From contig NW_026111619.1 in assembly GCF_024679095.1 (NCBI RefSeq), positions 67,501-131,500 on the forward strand: DNA of 64,000 nucleotides. The letters run 5' to 3'. This DNA comes from Eriocheir sinensis (taxonomy: Eukaryota; Arthropoda; Malacostraca; Decapoda; Varunidae). The notes beneath the pieces were generated by a model, which had not been told where the DNA came from, made no database searches, and saw only the letters and a program-made list of their open reading frames with translations. Each line of letters starts with the position of its first letter. The first letter of the stretch is position 1. The translations under genes and the position numbers were made by a program. This document shows positions 10,401 through 23,600 of the stretch, piece after piece.

Positions 10401-11600
10401 GATGCTGACCCTGGCTTAGTGTTCAGGGTGGGATGCTGACCCTGGATTAGTGTTCAGGGTGGGATGCTGACCCTGGCTAAGTGTTCAGGGTGGGATGCTG
10501 ACCCTGGATTAGTGTTCAGGGTGGGATGCTGACCCTGGCTTAGTGTTCAGGGTGGGATGCTGACCCTGGATTAGTGTTCAGGGTGGGATGCTGACCCTGG
10601 CTAGGTGTTCAGGGTGAGATGCTGACCCTGGCTAAGTGTTCAGGGTGGGGTGCTGACCCTGGATTAGTGTTCAGGGTGGGATGCTGACCCTGGCTAAGTG
10701 TTCAGGGTGGGATGCTGACCCTGGATTAGTGTTCAGGGTGGGATGCTGACCCTGGCTCAGTGTTCAGGGTGGGATGCTGACCCTGGATTAGTGTTCAGGG
10801 TGGGATGCTGACCCTGGCTTAGTGTTCAGGGTGGGATGCTGACCCTGGCTTAGTGTTCAGGGTGGGATGCTGACCCTGGCTTAGTGTTCAGGGTGGGATG
10901 CTGACCCTGGCTTAGTGTTCAGGTGTGGATGCTGACCCTGGATTAGTGTTCAGGGTGGGATGCTGACCCTGGCTAAGTGTTCAGGGTGGGATGCTGACCC
11001 TGGCTTAGTGTTCAGGGTGGGATGCTGACCCTGGCTTAGTGTTCAGGGTGGGATGCTGACCCTGGATTAGTGTTCAGGGTGGGATGCTGACCCTGGATTA
11101 GTGTTCAGGGTGGGATGCTGACCCTGGCTTAGTGTTCAGGGTGGGATGCTGACCCTGGATTAGTGTTCAGGGTGGGATGCTGACCCTGGATTAGTGTTCA
11201 GGGTGGGATGCTGACCCTGGATTAGTGTTCAGGGTGGGATGCTGACCCTGGCTTAGTGTTCAGGGTGGGATGCTGACCCTGGCTTAGTGTTCAGGGTGGG
11301 ATGCTGACCCTGGATTAGTGTTCAGGGTGAGATGCTGACCATGGATTAGTGTTCAGGGTGGGATGCTGACCTTGGCTTAGTGTTCAGGGTGGGATGCTGA
11401 CTATGGATTAGTGTTCAGGGTGGGATGCTGACCCTGGATTAGTGTTCAGGGTGGGATGCTGACCCTAGATTAGTGTTCAGGGTGGGATGCTGACCCTGGA
11501 TTAGTGTTCAGGGTGGGATGCTGACCCTAGATTAGTGTTCAGGGTGGGATGCTGACCCTGGATTAGTGTTCAGGGCGGGATGCTGACCCTGGATTAGTGG
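7488..11600. repeat. 31-bp satellite array, about 130 copies
   Basis: The unit contains CAGGGTGGGATGCTGACCC and repeats every 31 bp with almost no indels. Variation is concentrated in the 5 bp after the final CCTGG: CTAAG, CTTAG or ATTAG types, with rare CTACG. The left third is mostly CTAAG/CTTAG; ATTAG becomes frequent from about 8.4 kb. CAGGGT and ACCCTG form an inverted pair around a 9-bp loop in every unit. Because 31 is not a multiple of three there is no long open frame. Copies become more divergent towards the right edge (11.33-11.60 kb). Confidence 0.98.
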
Positions 11601-14600
11601 TTGCGGGGATGGCGTGCGAGGGACAGGAGAAGGTGGTGGCGGGGGTGGCGTGCAAGGGACAGAAGGAGGCGGTGGCGGGGGAGGGGTGCGAGTGAGAGGT
11701 GGAGGCGATGGTGGGGGAGGGGTGCGAGTAAGAGGTGGAGGCGATGGCGGAGGAGGGGTGCGAGTGAGAGGTGGAGGCGGTGGCGGGGGAGGGATGCGAG
11801 TGAGAGGTGGAGGCGGTGGCGGGGGAGGGGGCAGTGAGAGGTGGAGGCGGTTGCGGGGGTGGGGTGCGAGTGAGAGGTGGAGGCGGTGGCGGGGGAGGGG
11901 TGCAGGTGAGAGAAGGAGGCGGTGGCGAGGGAGGGGTGCGAGTGAGAGGTGGAGGCGGTGGCGGGGGAGGGGTGCGAGTGAGAGGTGGAGGCGGTGGCGG
12001 GGGAGGGGTGCGAGTGAGAGGTGGAGGCGGTGGCGTTGGAGGGGTGCGAGTGAGAGGTGGAGGCGGTGGCAGGGGTGGGGTGCGAGTGAGAGGTGGAGGC
12101 GGTGGCAGGGAGGGGTGCAGTGAGAGAAGTAGGCGGTGGCGGGGGAGGGGCAGTGAGAGGTGGATGCGATGGCGGGGAGGGGTGCAGAGGAGAGGTGGAG
12201 GCGGTGGCAGGGGAGGGTGCAGTGAGAGAAGGAGGAGGCGGTGGCAGGGGAGGGGTGCAGTGAGAGGTGGAGGCGGTGGCAGGAGGGGGAGGGGTGCGAG
12301 TGAGAGGTGGAGGCGGTGGCGGGGGAGGGGTGCGAGTGAGAGAAGGAGGCGGTGGCGGGGGTGGGGTGCGAGTGAGAGGTGGAGGCGGTGGCAGGGAGGT
12401 GCAGAGTGAGAGAAGGAGGCGGTGGCAGGGGTGGGGTGCAGTGAGAGAAGGAGGCAGTGGCAGGGGTGGGGTGCGAATGAGAGAAGGAGACGGTGGCAGG
12501 GTGGGGTGCGAGTGAGAGGTGGAGGCGGTGGCGGGGGTGGGGTGCGAGTGAGAGAAGGAGGCGGTGGCGGGGGTGGGGTGCGAGTGAGGGAAGGAGGCGG
12601 TGGCGCGGGAGGGTTGCGAGTGAGAGGTGGAGGCGGTGGCGGGGGTGGGGTGCGAGTGAGAGAAGGAGGCGGTGGCGGGGGTGGGGTGCGAGTGAGAGGT
12701 GGAGGCGGTGGCGGGGGTGGGGTGCGAGTGAGAGAAGGAGGCGGTGGCAGGGGTGGGGTTCGAGTGAGAGGTGGAGGCGGTGGCACGGGTGGGGTGCAGT
12801 GAGAGGTGGAGGCGGTGGCAGGGGTGGGGTGCAGTGAGAGGTGGAGGCGGTGGCGGGGTGGGGTGCAGTGAAGAGGTGGAGGCGGTGGCAGGGTGGGGGT
12901 GCAGTGAGAGGAAGGAGGCGGTGGCGGGGTGGGGTGCAGTGAGAGGTGGAGGCGGTGGCAGGGTGGGGTGCAGTGAGAGGTGGAGGCGGTGGCGGGGGTG
13001 GGGTGCAGTGAGAAGGAGGCGGTGGCAGGGGTGGGGTGCGAGTGAGAGGTGGAGGCGGTGGCGGCGGTGGGGTGCAGTGAGAGAAGGAGGCGGTGGCAGG
13101 GGGGTGGAGTGAGAGGTGGAGGCAGTGGCGGGGTGGGGGTGCAGTGAGAGAAGGAGGAGGCGATGGCAGGTGGGGTGCAGTGAGAGAAGGAGGCGGTGGC
13201 GGGGTGGGGTGCAGTGAGAGAAGGAGGCGGTGGCAGGGGGTGCAGTGAGAGGTGGAGGCGGTGGCAGGGGTGGGGTGCAGGTGAGAGAAGGAGGCGGTGG
13301 CAGGGGGTGGGGTGAGAGAAGGAGGCGGTGGCGGGGGTGGGGTGCGAGTGAGAGGTGGAGGCGGTGGCGGGGGAGGGGTGCGAGTGAGAGAAGGAGGCGG
13401 TGGCGGGGGAGGGGTGCGAGTGAGAGGTGGAGGCGGTGGCGGGGGAGGGGTGCGAGTGAGAGGTGGAGGCGGTGGCGGGGGAGGGGTGCGAGTGAGAGTA
13501 GGAGGCGGTGGCGGGGGAGGGGTGCGAGTGAGAGAAGGAGGCGGTGGCGGGGAAGGGGTGCGAGTGAGAGGTGGAGGCGGTGGCGGGAGAGGGGTGCGAG
13601 TGAGAGGTGGAGGCGATGGCGGGGGAGGGGTGCGAGTGAGAGAAGGCAGCGGTGGCGGGGGTGGCGTGCGAGGAACAGGAGGCAGCGGTGGCGGGGGTGG
13701 CGTGCGAGGAACAGGAGGAGGCGGTGGCGGGGGTGGCGTGCGAGGAACAGGAGGAGGCGGTGGCGGGGGTGGCGTGCGAGGAACAGGAGGAGGCGGTGGC
13801 GGGGGTGGCGTGCGAGGAACAGGAGGAGGCGGTGGCGGGTATGGCGTGCGAGGTGCAGGAGGCGGTGGTGGGGGTTGCGTGGGAGGAACAGAAGGAGGCG
13901 TTGGCTGGGGTGGCGTGCGAGGAACAGGAGGAGGCGGTGGCGGGGTGGCGTGGAGGAACAGGAGGAGGCGGTGGCAGGTGGCGTGCGACGAACAGGAGGA
14001 GCCGGTGGCGGGTGGCGTGCGAGGAACAGGAGGAGGCGGTGGCGGGGGTGGCGTGGGAGGAACAGGAGGCAGCGGTGGCGGGGGTGGCGTGGGAGGAACA
14101 GGAGGAGGCGGTGGCGGGGGTGGCGTGGGAGGAACAGGAGGAGGCGGTGGTGGGGGTGGCGTGGGAGGAACAGGAGGAGGCGGTGGTGGGGGTGGCGTGG
14201 GAGGAACAGGAGGAGGCGGTGGCGGGGGTGGCGTGCGAGGAACAGGAGGAGGCGGTGGCGGGGGTGGCGTGCGAGGAACAGGAGGACGCGGTGGCGGGTG
14301 TGGCGTGCGAGGAACAGGAGGCCGGGGTGGCGGGGGTGGCGTGGGAGGAACAGGAAGAGGCGGTGGTGGGGGTGGCGTGGGAGGAACAGGAGGAGGCGGT
14401 GGTGGGGGTGGCGTGCGAGGAACAGGAGGCAGCGGTGGCGGGGGTGGCGTGCGAGGAACAGGAGGAGGCGGTGGCGGGGGTGGCGTGCGAGGAACAGGAG
14501 GAGGTGGCGGGGGTGGCGTGCGAGGAACAGGAGGAGGCGGTGGCGGGGGTGGCGTGCGAGGAACAGGAGGAGGCGGTGGCGGGGGTGGCGTGCGAGGAAC

Positions 14601-17600
14601 AGGAGGCAGCGGTGGCGGGGGTGGCGTGCGAGGAACAGGAGGCAGCGGTGGCGGGGGTGGCGTGCGAGGAACAGGAGGAGGCGGTGGCGGGGGTGGCGTG
14701 CGAGGAACAGGAGGAGGCGGTGGCGGGGTGGCGTGCGAGGAACAGGAGGAAGCGGTGGCGGGGTTGGCGTGCAGGAGACAGGAGGAGGCGGTGGCGGGGT
14801 GGCGTGCGAGGAACAGGAGGAGGCGGTGGCGGGGGTGGCGTGCGAGGAACAGGAGGAGGCGGTGGCGTGGGTGGCGTGCGAGGAACAGGAGGAGGCGGTG
14901 GCGGGGGTGGCGTGCGAGGAACAGGAGGAGGCGGTGGCGGGGGTGGCGTGCGAGGAACAGGAGGAGGCGGTGGCGGGGGTGGCGTGCGAGGAACAGGAGG
15001 CAGCGGTGGCGGGGGTGGCGTGCGAGGAACAGGAGGAGGCGGTGGCGGGGTGGCGTGCGAGGAACAGGAGGAGGCGGTGGCGGGGGTGGCGTGCGAGGAA
15101 CAGGCGGCGGTGGCGGGGGTGGCGTGCGAGGAACAGGAGGAGGCGGTGGCGGGGGTGGCGTGCGAGGAACAGGAGGAGGCGGTGGCGGGGGTGGCGTGCG
15201 AGGAACAGGAGGAGGCGGTGGCGGGGGAGGGGTGCGAGTGAGAGGTGGAGGCGGTGGCGGGGGAGGGGTGCGAGTGAGAGGTGGAGGCGGTGGCGGGGGA
15301 GGGGTGCGAGTGAGAGGTGGAGGCGGTGGCGGGGGTGGGGTGCGAGTGAGAGGTGGAGGCGGTGGCGGGGGAGGGGTGCAGGAGAGGTGGAGGCGGTGGC
15401 GGGGGGTGCAGGTGAGAAGGAGGCGGTGGCGGGGTGGGGTGCAGTGAGAGAAGGAGGCGGTGGCGGGTGGGGTGCAGTGAGAGAAGGAGGAGGCGGTGGC
15501 AGGGTGAGGGGTGCAGTGAGAGAAGGAGGCGGTGGCAGGGGTGGGGTGCAAGGAACAGGTGGAGGCGGTGGCGGGGGTGGGGTGCGAGTGAGAGGTGGAG
15601 GCGGTGGCGGGGTTGGGGTGCAAGTGAGAGGTGGAGGCGGTGGCGGGGGTGCGGTGCAGTGAGAGGTGGAGGCGGTGGCAGGGGAGGTGCAGTGAGAGGT
15701 GGAGGCGGTGGCGGGGTTGGGGTGCGAGTGAGAGAAGGAGGCGGCGGCGGGGGAGGGTGGGGTGGGGTGCAGTGAGAGGTGGAGGCGGTGGCGGGGAGGG
15801 GTGCGAGTGAGAGAAGGAGGCGGTGGCGGGGTGGGGTGCAGTGAGAGGTGGAGGCGGTGGCGGGGAGGTGCAGTGAGAGGTGGAGGCGGTGGCAGGGGTG
15901 GGGTGCGAGGAGAGGTGGAGGCGGTGGCGGGGGGAGGTGCAGTGAGAGGTGGAGGCGGTGGCGGGGTGGGGTGCAGTGAGAGGTGGAGGCAGTGGCGGGG
16001 GTGGAGTGGGTGAGGAGAGGAGGCAGTGGCGGGGTGGGTGCAGTGAGAGGTGGAGGCGGTGGCAGGGGTGGGTGCGAGTGAGAGGTGGAGGCGGTGGCGG
16101 GGGGGTGCAGTGAGAGGGAGGCGGTGGCGGGGTGGGGTGCAGGAGAGAAGGAGGCGGTGGCAGGGGTGGGGTGCAGGAGAGAAGGAGGCGGTGGCGGGGG
16201 GGCTGCGAGTGAGAGGTGGATGCGGTGGCGGGGTGGGGTGCGAGGGAGAGGTGGAGGCGGTGGCGGGGTGGGGTGCAGAGAGAAGGAGGCGGTGGCAGGG
16301 GGTGGCAGTGAGAGGTGGAGGCGGTGGCGGGGGTGGGGTGCGAGTGGGAGGTGGAGGCGGTGTCAGGGGAGGGGTGCGAGTGAGAGGTGGAGGCGGTGGC
16401 GGGGGTGGGGTGCGAGTGAGAGAAGGAGGCGGTGGCGGGGGTGGGGTGCGAGTGAGAGAAGGAGGCGGTGGCGGGGGAGAGGTGCGAGTGAGAGAAGGAG
16501 GCGGTGGCGGGGATGGCGTGCGAGGAGAGAGGAGGCGGTGGCGGGGTGGGGTGCAGTGAGAGGAGGAGGCGGTGGCGGGGTGGGGTGCGAGGAGAGAAGG
16601 AGAGGCGGTGGCGGGGTGGCGTGCGAGGAACAAGAGGAGGCGGTGGCGGGGGTGGCGTGCAAGGAACAGGAGGCAGCGGAGGCGGGGGTGGGGTGCGAGG
16701 AACAGGAGGAGGCGGTGGCGGGGGTGGCGTGCGAGTAACAGGAGGAGGCGGTGGCGGGTGTGGCGTACGAGGAACAGGAGGAGGCGGTGGCGGGGGTGGC
16801 GTGCAAGGAACAGGAGGAGGCGGTGGCGGAAGGTGGCGTGCGAGGAACAGGAGGAGGCGGTGGCGGGGGAGGGGTGCGAGTGAGAGAAGGAGGCGGTGGC
16901 GGGGGTGGCGTGCGAGGAACAGGAGGAGGCGGTGGCGGGGGTGGCGTGCGAGGAACAGGAGGAGGCGGTGGCGGGGATGGCGTGCGAGGAACAGGAGGAG
17001 GCGGTGGCGGGGCTGGCGTGCGAGGAACAGGAGGTGGCGGGGTGGCGTGGGAGGAACAGGAGGAGGCGGTGGCGGGGGTGGCGTGCGAGGAACAGGAGGA
17101 GGCGGTGGCGGGGGTGGCGTGCGAGGAACAGGAGGAGGCGGTGGCGGGAGTGGCGTGCGAGGAACAGGAGGAGGCGGTGGCGGGGGTGGCGTGCGAGGAA
17201 CAGGAGGAGGCGGTGACAGGGGTGGCGTGCGAGGAACAGGAGGCAGCGGTGGCGGGGGTGGCGTGGGAGGAACAGGAGGAGGCGGTGGCGGGGGTGGCGT
17301 GCGAGGAACAGGAGGCAGCGGTGGCGGGGTTGGCGTGCGAGGAACAGGAGGAGGCGGTGGCGGGGGTGGCGTGCGAGGAACAGGAGGAGGAGGTGGCGGG
17401 GGTGGCATGCGAGGAACAGGAGGAGGCGGTGGCGGGGTGGCGTGCGAGGAACAGGAGGCGGTGGCGGGGGTGGCGTCCGAGGCACTGGTGGCGGGGGGGG
17501 GGGGGGTGGCGTGCGAGGAACAGGAGGAGGCGGTGGCGGGGTTGGCGTGCGAGGAACAGGAGGAGGCGGTGGGGGGGGTGGCGTGCGAGGAACAGGAGGA

Positions 17601-20600
17601 GGCGGTGGTGGGGGTGGCGTGCGAGGAACAGGAGGAGGCGGTGGCGGGGGTGGCGTGCGAGGAACAGGAGGAGGCGGTGGCGGGGGTGGCGTACGAGGAA
17701 CAGGAGGCAGCGGTGGCGGGGGTGGCGTGCGAGGAACAGGAGGCAGCGGTGGCGGGGGTGGCGTGGGAGGAACAGGAGGAGGCGGTGGTGGGGGTGGCGT
17801 GCGAGGAACAGGAGGAGGCGGTGGCGGGGGTGGCGTGGGAGGAACAGGAGGCAGCGGTGGCGGGGGTGGCGTGCGAGGAACAGGAGGAGGCGATGGCGGG
17901 GGTATCGTGGGAGGAACATGAGGAGGCGGTGGCGGGGGTGGCCTACGAGGAACAGGAGGAGGCGGTGGCGGGGGTGGCGTGCGAGGGACAGGAGGAGGCG
18001 GGGGCGGGGGTGGCGTGCGCGGGACAGGAGGAGGCGGTGGCGGGGGTGGCGTGCGAGGAACAGGAGGAGGCGGTGGCGGGGGTGGCGTGCGAGGAACAGG
18101 AGGCGGTGGCGGGGGTGGCGTGCGAGGAACAGGAGGCGGCGGTGGCGGGGGTGGCGTGCGAGGAACAGGAGGAGGCGGTGGCGGGGGTGGCGTGCGAGGA
18201 ACAGGAGGAGGCGGTGGCGTGGGGTGCGAGGAACAGGAGGGCGGTGGCGGGGTGGCGTGCGAGGAACAGGAGGAGGCGGTGGCGGGGTGGCGTGAGGAAC
18301 AGGAAGAGGCGGTGGCCGGGGTGGCGTGCGAGGAACAGGAGGAGGCGGTGGCCGGGGTGGCGTGCGAGGAACAGGAGGAGGCGGTGGCGGGGTGGGGTGC
18401 GAGGAACAGGAGGAGGTGGTGGCGGGGTGGCGTGCGAGGAAGAGGGAGGAGGGTGGCGAGTGGAGAGGTGGAGGCGGTGGCGGGGTGGGGTGCAGGGAGA
18501 GAAGGAGGCGGTGGCGGGGGAGGGGTGCGAGTGATAGATGGAGGCGGTGGCGGGGGACGGGTGCGAGTGAGAGGTGGAGGCGGTGGTGGGGGAGGCAAGA
18601 GTGAGAGGGAGGGTGGTGGGGAGGGGTGGGAGTGAGAGGTGGAGGAGGCGGTGGGGTGGGGGGTGCGAGGAGGTGGAGGCGGTGGGGGGGGTGGGTGAGT
18701 GAGAGGAGGAGGCGGTGGCGGGGTTGGGGTGCGAGGAAGAGTTGGAGGCGGTGGTGGGGAGGGGTGAGTGAGAGAGGAGGAGGTGGTGGGGGTGGGGTGC
18801 GAGAGAGGAGGCGATGGGTGGGGGTGCGAGTGAGAGAAGGAGGCGGTTGCGGGGGAGGGGTGCGCGGGAGAGCTGGAGGCGGTGGCGGGGTGGGGGAGGA
18901 GAAGGAGGCGGTGGCGGGGTGGGGTGAGTGAGAGGAGGAGGGTGGCGGGGTGGGTGGAGTGAGAGGTGGAGGCGGTGGCGGGGTGGGGTGAGGAGGAACA
19001 GGAGGAGGCGGGGTGGGTGGAGGGGTGGGGTGAGGAGAGAAGGAGGCGGTGGCGGGGGGGTGCGGAGGAGGAGGTGGAGAGGTGGTGGGTGGAGGGGAGG
19101 AGGAGAGGTGGAGGCGGTGGGTGGGGGTGAGTGAGAGAAGGAGGCGGTGGCGGGTGGGGGTGAGGAGGAGAGAGGAGGCGGTGGCGGGGTGGTGGGGAGG
19201 AGGAGAGGTGGAGGCGGTGGCGGGGGCGAGTGAGAGAAGGAGGCGGTGGCGGGGTGGCGTGCGAGGAGAGGAGGAGGCGGTGGCGGTGGGGTGGGAGGAG
19301 AGAAGGAGGAGCGGTGGCGGGGTGGGTGCGAGGAGAGAAGGAGGCGGTGGCGGGGGTGGGTGAGGAAAGGAGGAGGCGGTGGCGGGGTGGGGTGAGGAGG
19401 AGGAGGCGGTGGCGGGGTGCGAGGAGGAAAGGGAGGCGGTGGCGGGGGGGCGTGGAGGAAAAGGAGGCGGTGGCGGGGGTGGCGTGAGGAGAGGAGGAGG
19501 CGGTGGCGGGGTGGCGTGCGAGGAAAGGAGGCAGCGGTGGGGGGTGGAGAGGTGGAGGAGTGGGGAGGAGAGGTGGCGGGGGTGGGTGCGAGGAAGAGGA
19601 GGAGGCGGTGGCGGGGTGAGGAGAGGAGGAGGCGGTGGCGGGTGAGAGAAGGAGGCGGTGGGGGGGTGGAACAGGAGGAGGCGGTGGCGGGGTGGCGTGA
19701 GGAACAGGAGGAGGCGGTGGCGGGGTGGGGTGCGAGGAGAGGTGGAGGCGGTGGGGGTGGGGTGGAAGGAGAGAAGGGAGGCGGGTGGCGTGCGAGTGGA
19801 GGCAGGTGGGGGTGGGGGTGAGTGAGAGGAGGAGGCGGTGGCGGGGGGGTGAGGAGAGAAGGAGGCGGTGGTGGGGGTGAGTGAGAGGAGGAGGCGGTGG
19901 CGGGGTGGCGTGAGGAGAAGGAGGCGGGTGGGGTGGCGGTGAGGAACAGGAGGAGGCGGTGGCGGGGGTGGGGTGGAGGAGAGAAGGAGTGAGAGGTGGA
20001 GGCGGTGGCGGGGTGGGGTGCGAGGAGGAGGAGGAGGCGGTGGGTGGGGTGCGAGGAGAGGAGGCGGTGGCGGGGTGGCGTGCGAGGAGAGAAGGAGGCG
20101 GTGGCGGGGGTGAGGAGAGGTGGAGGCGGTGGCGGGGTGGGGTGAGGAGAGGTGGAGGCGGGTGGGAGAAGGAGGCGGTAGGGGTGGCGTGCGAGTGAGG
20201 AGAAGGAGGCGGTGGCGGGGGGTGTGAGGAGAGGTGGAGGCGGTGGCGGGGTTGGGGTGAGGAGAGAAGGAGGCGGTGGGGTGGGGGTGTGAGAGGAGAG
20301 AAGGAGGCGGTGGTGGGGTGGGGTGGAGGAGAAGGAGGCGGTGGCGGGGGGGTGAGGAGAGAAGGAGGCGGTGGCGGGGGTGGGGTGAGGAGGAGAGGAG
20401 GCGGTGGCGGGGGTGGGCGAGAGAGAAGGAGGCGGTGGCGGGGAGGGGTGAGGAGAGGTGGAGGCGGTGGTGGGGAGGGGTGAGTGAGAGGAGGAGGCGG
20501 TGGCGGGGGAGGGATGCGAGTGAGAGGTGGAAGCGGTGGCGGGGGAGGGGTGCGAGTGAGAGAAGGAGGCGGTGGCGGGGGTGGGGTGCGAGGGACAGGA

Positions 20601-23600
20601 GGAGGCGGTGGCGGGGGTGGCGTGCGAGGGACAGGAGGAGGCGGTGGCGGGGAGGGGGAGAAGGAGGGAGGAGGGAGGCGGTGGCGGGGAGGGGTGCGAG
20701 GGAGGAGGAGGTGGAGGCGGTGGCGGGGAGGGTGCGAGGAGAGAAGAGGCGGTGGCGGGGTGGCGAGTGAGGAGAGGTGGAGGCGGTGGCGGGGGAGGGG
20801 TGCGAGTGAGAGAAGGAGGCGGTGGCGGGGGTGGAGTGCGAGGGACAGGAGGAGGCGGTGGCGGGGGTGGCGTGCGAGGGACAGGAGGAGGCGGTGGCGG
20901 GGGTGGCGTGCGAGGGACAGGAGGAGGCGGTGGCGGGGGTGGCTTGCGAATGACAGAAGGAGGCGTTGGCAGGAGTGGCGTGCGAGGGACAGGAGTAGGC
21001 GGTGGCGGGGGTGGCTTGCGATTAACTGGAGGAGGCTGTGCCGGAGTTGCCGTGAGATGGACAGGAAGAGGTGGCGGGGGAGGCGTGCGAGGAACAGGAG
21101 GAGGCGGTGGCGGGGGTGGCGTGCGAGGAACAGGAGGAGGCGGTGGCGGGGGTGGCGTGCGAGGAACAGGAGGCAGCGGTGGCGGGGGTGGCGTGCGAGG
21201 AACAGGAGGCAGCGGTGGTGGGGGTGGCGTGGGAGGAACAGGAGGAGGCGGTGGCGGGGGTGGCGTGGGAGGAACAGGAGGAGGCGGTGGCGGGGGTGGC
21301 GTGCGAGGAACAGGAGGCAGCGGTGGCGGGGGTGGCGTGCGAGGAACAGGAGGCAGCGGTGGCGGGGGTGGCGTGCGAGGAACAGGAGGCAGCGGTGGCG
21401 GGGGTGGCGTGCGAGGAACAGGAGGAGGCGGTGGCGGGGGTGGCGTGCGAGGAACAGGAGGAGGCGGTGGCGGGGGTGGCGTGCGAGGAACAGGAGGAGG
21501 CGGTGGCGGGGGTGGCGTGCGAGGAACAGGAGGCAGCGGTGGCGGGGTTGGCGTGCGAGGAACAGGAGGAGGCGGTGGCGTGGTTGGCGTGCGAGGAACA
21601 GGAGGAAGCGGTGGCGGTGGCGTGAGGAACAGGAGGAGTGGTGGCGGGGTGGCGTGCGAGGAACAGGAGGAGGCGGTGGCGGTGGCGTGCGAGGAACAGG
21701 AGGAGGCGGTGGCGGGGTGGCGTGCGAGGAACAGGAGGCAAGTGGTGGGGTGGTGGAGGAACAGGAGGCAGCGGTGGCGGGGGTGGCGTGGGAGGAACAG
21801 GAGGAGGCGGTGGTGGGGATGGCGTGCGAGGAACAGGAGGAGGCGGTGGCGGGGTGGCGTGGAGGAGCAGGAGGAGGCGGTGCGGGATGGCGTTCGAGGA
21901 ACAGGAGGAGGTGGTGGCGGGGGTGGCGTCGAGGAACAGGAGGAGGCGGTGGCGGGGTGGCGTGCGAGGAACAGGAGGAGGCGGTGGCGAGGGTGGCGTG
22001 CGAGGGACAGGAGGAGGTGGTGGCGGGATGGCGTGCGGAACAGGAGGAGGCGGTGGCAGGGGTGGCGTGCGAGGGACAGGAGGCGGTGGCGGGGGTAGGC
22101 GTGAGGGACAGGAGGAGGCGGTGGCGTGGGTGACATTTGAGGGACAGGAGGAGGCGGTGGCGGGCGTGGCGTGAGGGATAGGAGGAGGCGGTGGCGGGGT
22201 GGCGTTCTAGGGACAGGAGGAGGCGGTGGCGTAGATGGCGTGGAGAGACAGGAGGAGGCGGTGGCGGGGGTGGCGGGAGGAAAGGAAGAGGCGGTGGTGG
22301 GGTGGCGTGCAGGAAAGGAGGATGCGATAACGTGGGTGGCGTGCGAGGGACAGGAGGAGGCGGTGGCGGGGGTGGCGTGCGAGGGACAGTAGGAGGCGGT
22401 GGCGGGGGTGGCGTGCGAGGGACAGGAGGAAGTGGTCTCGGGGGTGGCGTGCGAGGGACAGGAGGAGGCAGAGGCGGGCTGGCGTGGGAGGGACAGGAAG
22501 AGGCGGTGGTGGGGTGGCGTGAGGGACAGGAGGAAGTGGTGGCGTGCGAGGGACAGTAGGAGGCGATGGCGGGGTTGGCGTAGGAGGGACAGGACGAAGC
22601 GGTGGCGGGGTTGGCGTTCGAGGGACAGGAAGAGGCAGTGACGGGGTTGGAGTGCGAGGGACAGGAAGAGGCATTGGCAGGGCTGGCGTGGGAGGGACAG
22701 GAGGAGGCGGTGGCCGGGTTGGCGTGCGAGGGGCAGGAGGAGGCGGTGGCGGGGGTGGCGTTCGAGTGACAGTAGGAGGCGGTGGCGTGGGAAGCGTTGG
22801 AGAGACATGAGGAAGCGGTGGCTAGGGTGGCGTGCGGGGTACAATATGAGGCTGTAGCGGGGTTAACGTTCGAGGGAAGGTAGGAGGCGGCGGCGGGGGT
22901 GTCGTGCGAGGGACAGGCGGCGGCGGGTGGCGGGGGTGACGTTCGAGGGGCAGTAGGAGGCAGTGGCTGGGTTTGCGTTAGAGGGACAGGAGGAGGCGGT
23001 GGCGTGGATCATGTGCGAGGGACAGTAGGAGACGATGGCGGGGATGGCGTTCGATAGATAGGGAGGAGTGCGTCCGGAGGGTTGGCGTGCGAGGGACAAG
23101 AGATGGCGGTGGTATGGGTGGCGTGCGAGGGAAAGGAGGAGGCTGCAGGGGTGTCGTGCAAGGGAAACGAGGAGGCGGCGGCGGGGGTGTCGTGCGAGGG
23201 ACAGGAGGAGGCTGGTGGCGGGGTGTCGTGCAAGGGAAACGAGGGGGCGGCGTCGGGGTGTCGTGCGTAGGGAAAGGAGGAGGCAGGCGAAGTTGGCGTG
23301 CAATGGACTGGAGGAGGCGTTGGCAGGTTTGCCGTCCGAGAAACAGGAAGAAGCTGTGACGGGGGTTGCGTACGAAGGGCAGGAGGAGACGGTGGCCGGG
23401 TCGTCGTGCGAGGGACAGGAGGAGGCGGTGGTGAGGATGGCGTCCGAAGGACTGAAGGAGGCGGTGGTGGTATGCAAGGACAATAAGAGGCGGCGGGGTT
23501 GGCGTGCGAGGGACAAGAGGAGGCGGTAGCGGGGGTGGCGTGCGAGGAGCCATATGAGGCGGTGGCGGGGTTAGCGTTCGAGGGACAGGAGGAGGCGGCC

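Noticed and set aside
7488..11600. A CRISPR array (31-bp repeat)
   Set aside because: Units are directly adjacent without unique spacers, hundreds of copies long, in eukaryotic DNA with LINEs and SINEs; no cas genes.
8400..11600. Telomeric repeat because of recurring TTAG
   Set aside because: The unit is 31 bp with a non-telomeric core; no tandem TTAGG or TTAGGG exists in the window.
11532..18598. Minus-strand proline-rich open frames of 1,958 and 2,334 codons, and plus-strand Gly/Arg-rich frames up to 810 codons
   Set aside because: They lie in the 36-bp satellite, overlap each other in several frames on both strands, contain no domain, and are explained by lack of A/T-rich codons and a period divisible by three.
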